The notes beneath the pieces were generated by a model. The model saw only the letters and a program-made list of their open reading frames with translations, did not search any database and was not told where the DNA came from. 17,951 nucleotides of DNA, taken from NCBI GenBank assembly GCA_028704035.1, contig JAQVLS010000006.1, positions 1-17,951 of the forward strand. The letters run 5' to 3'. This document shows, one piece after another, positions 1 through 6,765 of this stretch. How positions within the stretch are numbered: the first letter of the stretch is position 1; each line of letters opens with the position of its first letter. Source of the DNA: Desulfotomaculaceae bacterium. Lineage in GTDB: Bacteria; Bacillota; Desulfotomaculia; Desulfotomaculales; Pelotomaculaceae. Both the position numbers and the translations under genes were made by a program.

Positions 1-117
1 GTGTCTGCTGCTGACAGGCCTGAAGAGGAGGCCGTCACTCCTGCCGCCGCGGAAGAGAAAGAGGAAACCGCGGAGGACAACAGCAACGGTGGAAAAGAGC
101 AAACAAAATCCTCTTGA
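1..117 (+). CDS. rplY: Ribosomal protein L25 (Ctc family), C-terminal end only
   Basis: Frame 1 is open from the window edge to a TGA at 115-117 and gives 38 residues. They begin VSAADRPEEE and continue as a Glu/Ala/Thr-rich, low-complexity acidic tail. The long-form L25/TL5/CTC family, which binds 5S rRNA in the large ribosomal subunit, commonly ends in such a disordered acidic tail just after its C-terminal beta domain. The main support is position: in Bacillus and many Clostridia ctc lies directly upstream of pth (spoVC), as here. The folded domains are outside the window, so the tail alone does not prove identity. The GTG at position 1 is an internal Val codon, not a start. Confidence 0.6.
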   Translation: MSAADRPEEEAVTPAAAEEKEETAEDNSNGGKEQTKSS

Positions 118-169
118 ATCAGATTGCAATGAAAGTCTACCGTTAACCGGTACTAAGACACAGCGGAAC

Positions 170-225
170 GGGGACACACCTTTTCTTGCGGGGGATTTCT
201 TTGTGGTAGGAAGTATGTCCCCGAT
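170..225. repeat. Degenerate GGGGACA-type repeat doublet in the L25-pth intergenic region
   Basis: The 285-bp gap between the L25 stop and pth holds no convincing gene. It contains a head GGGGACACACCT (170-181) and, facing it, an inverted head AAGTATGTCCCCGAT (211-225). This is the same head-to-head architecture as the arrays at 9970-10210. The sequence before the first head (GCGGAAC, from 163) also resembles that before the large array (GCGGAAT, from 9964). The rest of the gap includes a weak CGGAT...ATCCG inverted repeat (316-347). No clear promoter was identified. Confidence 0.6.
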
Positions 226-402
226 CGGTACGGCCGCACCTTTGCCCAATATTTCCGCCGGTGCCGTGTAAGCGGCATGGGTGTCAGGTTGTTTAAACTG
301 TTTCACATCCCGCGACGGATACGGTTTTAAAATGTTCCTTCCATCCGCTACAGCACTGGGGTAATATAGGTGTGGGAGTAGTCTTATGGAGGAGAACATT
401 TT

Positions 403-969
403 ATGAAACTGATTGCAGGCCTGGGCAATCCGGGCAGGGAATACGCCGCGACCAGGCACAATATTGGCTTTATGGCGATCGACCGTCTGGCTCATAAATT
501 GGGTGTGTCAGTAGATAAAAAAAAGTTTAAAGCCTTGTTTACCCAGGGACGGATTGGTCCTGAAAAAGTGTTGCTGGCCAAACCACAGACTTATATGAAT
601 CTCTCCGGGGAGGCTGTCTCGGCACTTCTGCGCTGGCACAAGCTTGGACCTGCGGACCTGATCGTTGTCTTTGACGATATGGATCTTCCTCCCGGGAAAC
701 TGCGGATTCGCCAGGAAGGCGGCTCCGGCGGGCACAAGGGGATGGAGTCTATAATCATGTCTTTAGGGACTGAGGGTTTTACCCGGCTCAGGATCGGGGT
801 GGGCAAGCCTGCGGACCCCGGCTTTGACGGCGCCGGCTATGTTTTGAGCCGCCTGGCCGGAGACGATGTTAAAATATTTGAGGAATCAGTCAATTTAGCG
901 GCAGAAGCAATCCATTGCATGGTCAGCACAGGGGTAGAAAACGCCATGAATGAGTATAATAGAAAGTAG
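403..969 (+). CDS. pth: Peptidyl-tRNA hydrolase (Pth/SpoVC)
   Basis: This cytosolic enzyme hydrolyses the ester bond of peptidyl-tRNAs that drop off stalled ribosomes and so recycles tRNA. The 188-residue length is typical of bacterial Pth. Family signatures are visible throughout: GLGNPG at residues 6-11, the catalytic His19 in TRHNIGF, the YMNLSG motif with Asn66, the FDDMDLP segment with the catalytic-site Asp (91-94), and GGSGGHKGM (106-114) before the C-terminal lid helix. The ATG is preceded by GGAGGA at 388-393 with good spacing. It follows the L25 gene and precedes the Fin-like gene by 44 bp, as in the Bacillus ctc-spoVC-yabK cluster, where the gene is also named for a sporulation phenotype. 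No missing catalytic residues were noticed. Confidence 0.97.
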   Translation: MKLIAGLGNPGREYAATRHNIGFMAIDRLAHKLGVSVDKKKFKALFTQGRIGPEKVLLAKPQTYMNLSGEAVSALLRWHKLGPADLIVVFDDMDLPPGKLRIRQEGGSGGHKGMESIIMSLGTEGFTRLRIGVGKPADPGFDGAGYVLSRLAGDDVKIFEESVNLAAEAIHCMVSTGVENAMNEYNRK

Positions 970-1013
970 ACCCTGATAATAGTACTTTTATTCATGAAAC
1001 GGGAGGCCGGACT

Positions 1014-1247
1014 TTGAAACTGCTTTATATATGCGAGTGCTGTGACGAAGTAGTTGATAGTTTAGAACTTCCAGGCCGGCTGCCCGACGGTATGGATGCC
1101 AGGTTGACTGAGGTAGGCGCCATAAATATAATGAATTCAGATGGCAGTACGAAAAACATAGTGTTATCAACCCTTTGCGATGACTGTCGGGAAATGATGT
1201 ACGGCGGCTCCGATCGCAACTTTTTCGGCGGGCCGACGCTGCATTAA
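1014..1247 (+). CDS. fin: Fin-like anti-sigma-F factor (YabK family), small zinc-ribbon protein
   Basis: This 77-residue protein has an N-terminal Cys pair in YICECCDEVV (Cys8 and Cys11 spaced as CxxC) and a second CxxC in LCDDCREMM near residues 55-60, a plausible zinc-binding ribbon. Length, the two CxxC pairs, the conserved position between pth and mfd, and the central segment match Bacillus YabK/Fin. Fin binds sigma-F in the forespore and helps the switch from sigma-F to sigma-G. The start is TTG at 1014, with GGGAGG at 1001-1006 seven bases upstream; a weak start codon suits a dosage-sensitive regulator. Overall identity to Fin is low by eye, so the family assignment rests mainly on synteny and cysteine spacing. 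The anti-sigma role is inferred. Confidence 0.7.
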   Translation: MKLLYICECCDEVVDSLELPGRLPDGMDARLTEVGAINIMNSDGSTKNIVLSTLCDDCREMMYGGSDRNFFGGPTLH

Positions 1248-1290
1248 GTCATAAATAGAGGAATGTCGAAAAATACCGAGCTTTAGCCTT

Positions 1291-1310
1291 GAGCTGTTAA
1301 AGCTCTTTTT
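1291..1310 (+). terminator. Weak terminator-like hairpin between fin and mfd
   Basis: GAGCT (1291-1295) pairs with AGCTC (1301-1305) around a GTTAA loop and runs directly into TTTTT (1306-1310). The stem is only 5 bp and AT-rich at the loop, so termination would be partial at best; it could separate mfd expression from pth-fin. The 100-bp gap also contains TGTCGAA at 1264-1270. Confidence 0.35.
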
Positions 1311-1347
1311 GTGGTAGTTTAAATTTGCGCAACAGGGAGGTAGCCTT

Positions 1348-4300
1348 ATGCGCGGTATTTTAAAACCGCTGAGCCTGGCGGCGGAATACACCAGCCTGGA
1401 GCAGGGACTGGCTAAAAATTATAAACAGCAGCTGGTTTACGGGCTTTCCGGCTCCGGGCTCAGTTATCTTTTTGCCGCCCTGGCGGAAACAGCCGCCCCA
1501 TACCCGGTTTTGATTATTACACCAGGTGAGCGGGAGGCAAACGCCTTGGCCGATGAACTGGCCTTTTTCCTGTCCGGTCTGACCGTGCGGCTTTTCCCGG
1601 TGTGGCAGCTGCCGCCCTATCAGATCCTTGCCCAGAGCAAAGAGGTTGCCGCCCAGAGGCTGCAGGTGCTGGAAGGTTTGCTCAGGGGGGAGCAGGCAGT
1701 GATCATAGCCCCTGCGGAGGCGCTCTTGCGGCGGCTGATCCCGCCGGAAGATTTCCTCTCACCGGTATGCAAACTGGCCACCGGCGACCGGGTCGATTTG
1801 ACAGAACTGCTGCACAGCCTCCTGACAATGGGGTACGAAAGGGTCGAGCTGGTCGAGGAGCGGGGTCAGTTTGTCCTGCGCGGCGGCATTTTGGATGTTT
1901 ACCCCATGACGGCACATCGGCCTGTCCGGCTGGAGTTTTTTGACGATGAGCTGGATTCTATCCGGCGTTTCAGCGCGGCGACCCAGAGATCAGAAGAAAA
2001 TATCCGTGCGTTTACCTTATACCCGGCCCGGGAACTGGTGGTCGGAGGGCAGCGCCGGGAAAGCGCCGGGCGGGCGTTGAGAAAAGAATATAATGAACAG
2101 GCCGCTAAACTGAAAAAGCTGGACGATCCCAGGCCGGCGCGGCAGCTCAGTGAGAAATTCAAAGAGGTCATAGAAAATTTTGCAGGATATTTTAGCGGTA
2201 TAGAGCATTATCTACCGTATTTTTACAGCGAAATAGTAACCGTTATTGACTATCTGCCGGCTGAAACCCCGGTGTTTTTAAGCGAACCTGCCCGGATCAG
2301 GGATATAATCGATGCTGTGCAGCGGGAAAGAGCCGAAACTTTCAAAGATCTGCTGGGGCAGGGGAGATTACTGCCTTCCCAGTGCCGGGATAACGCCGGC
2401 TGGGACCATATCAATAAAGCCCAGGCCGGTCGGCGGGTAGTTTACAGTTCTTTGCTCCCCCGTCAGTTGGAATTTATGAAGCCCCGGAACATTGTTAATT
2501 TCCCCGGAAAAGCAATGCCCAGTTTCATGGGCAATATAGAAATACTCGCGCAAGAAATCCAACGCTGGCGCAGGGCCGGCTACGCGGTTGTCCTTCTGGT
2601 ATCCGGCAGTCAGCGGCCGCAGCAGCTGATTTCAGCGCTGCGGGACGAAAAGATAGACGCGTTTTATGCTGCTTCTCTAGAAGGTCACCTGCGCAGCGGG
2701 AACGTGGTGGTGGCCCCGGGCAGCCTGGCGGGCGGGTTTGAATTTCCCGCCTGCAGGCTTGTTGTAGTGACGGAAAATGATATATACGGCCGGCGCAGGC
2801 GGCCCAGGAAAGAGTGGCAGCACGCCGACCGTCTTGCTCCTTTCGTTGATATAAAAGTCGGTGACTATGTCGTCCACGTCAACCATGGAATTGGACGTTA
2901 TCTTGGTGTGGCGCCGCTGGCCATAGATGGCATTCAAAAGGAATATCTCCTCTTAAAATATACCGGGGAAGATAAACTGTACGTGCCCGTTGACCAGGTG
3001 GGATTGATCCAGAAATACCTGGGCGGCGAGGGTGAACCGCCCCGGCTGTCCCGCCTGGGAGGCACGGAATGGGCCAGAGCAAAAGGGAAGGTCCAGGAGG
3101 CTGTGCGAGAAATGGCAAACGACCTTCTGGCCTTATATGCCGCCAGGGAGACCATGATCGGCTATCAATTCGGCAAGGACACGGTCTGGCAGAATCAGTT
3201 TGAGGAGACTTTCCCTTATGAAGAAACCCCTGACCAGCTGCGCGCTATAGAGGAAATCAAATCAGATATGGAGCGGCCCAAGCCTATGGACCGCTTGCTT
3301 TGCGGCGACGTCGGCTACGGGAAAACGGAGGTGGCGCTGCGGGCGGCATTCAAGGCGATTAATGACAGCAAGCAGGTGGCCATTCTGGCGCCGACCACTA
3401 TCCTGGCTCAGCAGCATTACAACACATGTCTGGAAAGAATGGCTGGTTACCCGGTTAAAATTGAGGTATTGAGCCGTTTTCGCACGCCCCGGGAGCAGCG
3501 CCTGGTGCTGCAGGGACTGGCGCGGGGGACTATTGACGTAGTCATAGGGACCCACCGCCTGCTCCAGGACGACGTGCTTTTTAAAGACCTGGGCCTGTTA
3601 ATAATCGATGAAGAGCAGCGCTTCGGCGTAGCCCACAAGGAACAGTTGAAAATGCTGCGCAAAGGAGTGGACGTACTGACGCTTTCCGCCACTCCAATCC
3701 CCCGCACGCTGCATATGTCGCTGGTGGGTATCAGGGACACCAGCATCCTGGAGACACCGCCGGAAAACCGTTACCCGGTGCAGACCTTTGTCCTGGAGGA
3801 AGACCCGGTTTTAATCAAAGAAGCGATCCGCCGGGAAATGAGCCGGTCCGGCCAGGTGTTTTTCGTCTACAACAGGGTAGCAGACCTGGACCGGGTGGCC
3901 GCCTGGGTACATGCTTTGGTTCCCGAGGCTAGGATTGTAATGGCCCATGGCCAGATGAGAGAAGAAGAATTGGAACAGGCTATGCTGGACTTTATGGGCA
4001 GGGAATACGACGTGCTGGTCAGTACCACGATCATTGAAAACGGGCTTGACCTGCCCAACGTCAATACACTGATTGTAAAAGAATCGGGCATGATGGGCCT
4101 GGCTCAGCTTTACCAGCTCAGGGGCCGGGTCGGCCGCTCCAACCGTTTAGCCCATGCCTATTTCACATTCCGCAAGGACAGGGTATTGGGCGAGTCTGCT
4201 GAAAAAAGGCTTTCGGCTATCCGGGAGTTTACTGAACTGGGCTCGGGTTTTAAGATAGCGATGCGCGATCTGGAGATCCGCGGCGCCGGAAGCATACTTG

Positions 4301-4938
4301 GGGCTGAACAACACGGCCACATTGCGGCGGTCGGCTTCGACCTTTACAGCAGGCTTTTGGAGAAGGCTGTCAGGGAGGCAAAAGGCGAGGAGACGGCCAC
4401 AGTGGTGGAAACCACGATCGAACTGCCGGTAGAAGCCTATATACCGGGCCGGTACATTTCCGACACCAATCAGAAAGTGGAGATATATAAACGGCTGGCA
4501 GGCCTTATTTCACCTGCGGACCTATCAGATTTGGCAGATGAACTCATTGACCGCTTCGGTGACCTGCCCGCGCCCGTGTTGAATTTACTGGCAGTGGCCA
4601 AAGTAAGGATCCTGGCCGGCGGTTTGCAGATAAAAACAATCAGCCTGCTGCCGGGGCAGTTCCGCCTGCTTTTTGATCCCAGCCATCCCCTCACCGGGGA
4701 GGTCCTGGTAGAAGCAAGCAGACAGTATCAAAACCGGATTAAATTCGTGAATAACGGGAACGAATTTGAAATTAAATTCCGTTTTAGCGGAGATCGCAAT
4801 GACAGTAAGTCCCTGCTCAGCCAATTGGAAAGTTTTTTACTTAAGCTTGCCGATGCCGACGGCAGCGCTGCTTCAAACACTGAAAATAAAACAAATGAAA
4901 TCAGGGAGGTTGCCACAGGCGGACATATTAATTTATAA
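1348..4938 (+). CDS. mfd: Transcription-repair coupling factor Mfd
   Basis: Mfd removes RNA polymerase stalled at DNA lesions using ATP-driven translocation and recruits UvrA. The 1196 residues match the usual length of about 1150-1200. The UvrB-like N-terminal module (about 1-350) carries a degenerate P-loop, GLSGSGLSY (32-40), lacking the GKT, as is normal for Mfd. The RNA polymerase-interacting CarD-like domain is at about 500-570 (VGDYVVHVNHGIGRYLG). The RecG-like translocase follows, with Walker A GDVGYGKTE (653-661), DEEQ box (754-757), LSATPIPRTLHMSL, and the later QLRGRVGRS helicase motif. The C-terminal TRCF domain begins near 1018 (ELPVEAYIPGRYI). The ATG at 1348 follows AGGGAGG. 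Its TAA overlaps by one base an upstream in-frame ATG of the next gene. All key motifs are intact. Confidence 0.98.
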   Translation: MRGILKPLSLAAEYTSLEQGLAKNYKQQLVYGLSGSGLSYLFAALAETAAPYPVLIITPGEREANALADELAFFLSGLTVRLFPVWQLPPYQILAQSKEVAAQRLQVLEGLLRGEQAVIIAPAEALLRRLIPPEDFLSPVCKLATGDRVDLTELLHSLLTMGYERVELVEERGQFVLRGGILDVYPMTAHRPVRLEFFDDELDSIRRFSAATQRSEENIRAFTLYPARELVVGGQRRESAGRALRKEYNEQAAKLKKLDDPRPARQLSEKFKEVIENFAGYFSGIEHYLPYFYSEIVTVIDYLPAETPVFLSEPARIRDIIDAVQRERAETFKDLLGQGRLLPSQCRDNAGWDHINKAQAGRRVVYSSLLPRQLEFMKPRNIVNFPGKAMPSFMGNIEILAQEIQRWRRAGYAVVLLVSGSQRPQQLISALRDEKIDAFYAASLEGHLRSGNVVVAPGSLAGGFEFPACRLVVVTENDIYGRRRRPRKEWQHADRLAPFVDIKVGDYVVHVNHGIGRYLGVAPLAIDGIQKEYLLLKYTGEDKLYVPVDQVGLIQKYLGGEGEPPRLSRLGGTEWARAKGKVQEAVREMANDLLALYAARETMIGYQFGKDTVWQNQFEETFPYEETPDQLRAIEEIKSDMERPKPMDRLLCGDVGYGKTEVALRAAFKAINDSKQVAILAPTTILAQQHYNTCLERMAGYPVKIEVLSRFRTPREQRLVLQGLARGTIDVVIGTHRLLQDDVLFKDLGLLIIDEEQRFGVAHKEQLKMLRKGVDVLTLSATPIPRTLHMSLVGIRDTSILETPPENRYPVQTFVLEEDPVLIKEAIRREMSRSGQVFFVYNRVADLDRVAAWVHALVPEARIVMAHGQMREEELEQAMLDFMGREYDVLVSTTIIENGLDLPNVNTLIVKESGMMGLAQLYQLRGRVGRSNRLAHAYFTFRKDRVLGESAEKRLSAIREFTELGSGFKIAMRDLEIRGAGSILGAEQHGHIAAVGFDLYSRLLEKAVREAKGEETATVVETTIELPVEAYIPGRYISDTNQKVEIYKRLAGLISPADLSDLADELIDRFGDLPAPVLNLLAVAKVRILAGGLQIKTISLLPGQFRLLFDPSHPLTGEVLVEASRQYQNRIKFVNNGNEFEIKFRFSGDRNDSKSLLSQLESFLLKLADADGSAASNTENKTNEIREVATGGHINL

Positions 4939-4970
4939 TGTACCTATGTTTATTAAAAGGGGATGAATTT

Positions 4971-5957
4971 GTGAGGTTTAAAAAACACCTGGTAATGATC
5001 GCTTTGCTGGCTCTGACCGTTTTTATTTTTGCCGGCTGTGGCGAAAATGTAATTGCCGAGGTCAACGGCGAGAAAATTACCATGGACGAGCTGACCCTGC
5101 AGGTTAACGAGTTGAAAGAAATGTATGAGAAACAGGGCATGGATTTCAGCGGTGACAACGGCCAGAGCTTGTTGGAATCATTGCAAAAAGACGTCCTGGC
5201 GGGACTGATAGAAAAGAAAATTATGCTACAGGAAGCCAAAAACATAGTAACATTGGGGCCGGAGGATGTTCAGGAAAAACTCCAGCCGCTGAAGGAGCAG
5301 TTTCCGACAGAGGACAATTTTAAGGATTTTTTAAAACAGGTAAAAATGAACGAAAAAGAAGTAGCATATATTTTATCTCTGCAGGATGAAGTGACCAAGG
5401 ACGTCCCGCTTGTGGCAGAGGATGATGCAAGAAAATACTATGATGATAATCCAGATCAGTTTAGTCAGCCGGAACAGCTGGAAGTGCGGCATATATTATT
5501 TTTCGTGAACGACGGAACGAAAGAATTGCCCACACAGCACACTGACGCCGAAGCCAGGCAAATGGCTGAAGATGTTATTGCCCAATTAAACCAGGGCCAG
5601 GATTTTGCCGGACTGGCCAAGGAAAAATCGGAGGACAACGGTACGAAAGAGAATGGCGGACTCTATACAGCTACAAAATCCAGCACAGTGACTGAATTTT
5701 ACACTGCCGCGTCTGCTCTGGCAGTGGGGGAATACACCACGGAACCGGTGAAAACTGATTATGGCTACCATGTAATTAAGCTGGAAAAAGTGACACCGGT
5801 TGGGCAGCAGCCTTTCGCAGAGGTTAATGAGTCCCTGACGGCACACCTGTGGGATCAGGCCAAACAGGAAAAATTCAACCAGTTCCTGCAGGAAGCCAAG
5901 GAGAAGGCTGTGATTGTAAATAAGCTTGATGAAAAACAAGGAAATCAGGAGCAATAA
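4971..5957 (+). CDS. PrsA/SurA-type peptidyl-prolyl cis-trans isomerase lipoprotein
   Basis: This is an extracytoplasmic foldase predicted to be lipid-anchored outside the membrane. I chose the GTG at 4971 (328 residues) because AAAAGGGGA lies just upstream and it puts a normal signal peptide at the N-terminus: basic VRFKKH, a hydrophobic core, then FAGC with lipid-modified Cys23. The longer start at ATG 4938 overlaps the mfd stop and has no such layout. A SurA-like N-terminal helical region (about 30-160) is followed by a parvulin (PPIC) domain at about 171-274, from LEVRHILFFV through GGLY to DYGYHVIKLEKV. A charged, helical C-terminal extension ends the protein. The mfd-foldase-spoVT order suggests co-transcription with mfd. 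Clients are unknown; cell-wall or spore-envelope proteins are plausible by analogy with PrsA. Confidence 0.9.
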   Translation: MRFKKHLVMIALLALTVFIFAGCGENVIAEVNGEKITMDELTLQVNELKEMYEKQGMDFSGDNGQSLLESLQKDVLAGLIEKKIMLQEAKNIVTLGPEDVQEKLQPLKEQFPTEDNFKDFLKQVKMNEKEVAYILSLQDEVTKDVPLVAEDDARKYYDDNPDQFSQPEQLEVRHILFFVNDGTKELPTQHTDAEARQMAEDVIAQLNQGQDFAGLAKEKSEDNGTKENGGLYTATKSSTVTEFYTAASALAVGEYTTEPVKTDYGYHVIKLEKVTPVGQQPFAEVNESLTAHLWDQAKQEKFNQFLQEAKEKAVIVNKLDEKQGNQEQ

Positions 5958-6007
5958 TTAGAATCAAAGAGATAGCGGAAAACTTTTTCAGTGCGATTGG
6001 AAAAAAA

Positions 6008-6038
6008 TGAATAACTGTTTCCCTCCGGATATATACTA
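6008..6038 (+). promoter_or_regulatory. Candidate sigma-G promoter of spoVT
   Basis: TGAATA (6008-6013) and TATACTA (6032-6038) are separated by 18 bp. This closely matches the Bacillus sigma-G pattern (TGMATA, 17-18 bp, CATACTA; one mismatch in the -10). The -10 lies about 50 bp before the spoVT ATG. spoVT is a known sigma-G gene in Bacillus, so sequence and context agree. Sigma-F recognises similar sites and cannot be excluded. Confidence 0.7.
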
Positions 6039-6088
6039 TCATTAGAAATGTTTTGTGAAATCAGCTAGAAGGAGGGAAGATCAAATTA

Positions 6089-6649
6089 ATGAAAGCCACG
6101 GGCATAGTACGCCGTATTGACGATCTCGGCAGGGTTGTTATTCCTAAAGAAATCAGGAGAACACTCAGAATCCGTGAAGGGGATCCCTTAGAGATTTTTG
6201 TGGACAGGGAAGGAGAAGTAATCCTAAAAAAATATTCGCCCATCGGTGAGCTGGGGGAATTTGCTAAAGAATACGCCGATTCATTATATGAGGCCTTGGG
6301 GCATATCGCTTGTATAGCAGACCGGGACAATATTATCGCTGTTTCCGGCGCTCCGAAAAAAGATTTTTTGAATAAACCGATAGGGGATGCTATCGAGAAA
6401 GTTATGGAAGACCGCAAGGCTATAATTATCAATAACCCGGGAGAAAATTCATCCTGCTCGGAGTGCCTGCTCATTGAAGAAGGTGAATGTGAATTTTCAT
6501 CCGAGGTAATCGCTCCGATTATCTCGGAGGGTGATCCGATTGGCGCAGTTATACTGGCATCAAAAGAACCTGAAGTAAAAATGGGCGAAATGGAGCTCAA
6601 GCTGGCCGAGACCGCAGCCGGTTTCCTGGCCAAACAAATGGAACAATAA
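6089..6649 (+). CDS. spoVT: Stage V sporulation protein T, AbrB-family transcription regulator
   Basis: SpoVT is a DNA-binding regulator that tunes sigma-G-dependent genes in the forespore and affects spore quality and germination. The first 50 residues are the swapped-hairpin AbrB fold, MKATGIVRRIDDLGRVVIPK through GDPLEIFVDREGEVILKKY, nearly identical by eye to Bacillus SpoVT. Residues about 55-186 form the GAF-like C-terminal domain (HIACIADRDNIIAVSG ... GDPIGAVILAS). The length of 186 is slightly above the Bacillus protein (178). AAGGAGGG lies at 6069-6076, about 12 bases before the ATG, a slightly long spacing. A sigma-G-like promoter lies upstream and a strong terminator downstream, so the gene is probably transcribed alone in the forespore, with possible read-through from the foldase gene. 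In Bacillus spoVB lies next; it is absent here. Confidence 0.97.
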   Translation: MKATGIVRRIDDLGRVVIPKEIRRTLRIREGDPLEIFVDREGEVILKKYSPIGELGEFAKEYADSLYEALGHIACIADRDNIIAVSGAPKKDFLNKPIGDAIEKVMEDRKAIIINNPGENSSCSECLLIEEGECEFSSEVIAPIISEGDPIGAVILASKEPEVKMGEMELKLAETAAGFLAKQMEQ

Positions 6650-6654
6650 CTCGG

Positions 6655-6681
6655 AGTGGCCTCTAGCAGGCCGCTTTTTTT
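6655..6681 (+). terminator. Rho-independent terminator after spoVT
   Basis: AGTGGCCT (6655-6662) pairs with AGGCCGCT (6668-6675) as an 8-bp stem with one T-G wobble around a 5-base loop, followed by a run of T residues to 6681. It lies 6 bp after the spoVT stop. This is a textbook intrinsic terminator. Confidence 0.9.
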
Positions 6682-6706
6682 CTAAATAAAATGGAGTTGC
6701 CGCGAC

Positions 6707-6731
6707 GGATATGATAACATGTAACATATCC
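6707..6731 (+). promoter_or_regulatory. Stem-loop in the leader of the methylase-MazG gene
   Basis: GGATATG (6707-6713) is the exact reverse complement of CATATCC (6725-6731), with an 11-base loop containing ACATGT. It lies about 20 bases before the ribosome binding site of the next gene and has no T-run. It could be an operator or an RNA stem; the sequence does not decide between them. The 12 bases at 6700-6711, which overlap its left arm, also occur at 310-321 in the pth leader. Confidence 0.3.
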
Positions 6732-6765
6732 AATATTCAGCTGCCAACATGAAAGGAGATGCGGC

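Noticed and set aside
89..271. 60-codon frame overlapping the end of the L25 gene and the first repeat doublet
   Set aside because: It overlaps the L25 tail in another frame, runs through a repeat, and has no recognisable protein features.
4938..4970. Upstream ATG start for the foldase lipoprotein overlapping the mfd stop by one base
   Set aside because: It would place 11 extra residues before the basic start of the signal peptide and lacks a well-placed ribosome binding site, whereas GTG 4971 has AAAAGGGGA at good spacing.
6061..6633. Long open frame (190 codons) antisense to spoVT
   Set aside because: Mirrors the spoVT codons, Ser/Ile-rich low-complexity translation, no conserved family; spoVT is unambiguous.
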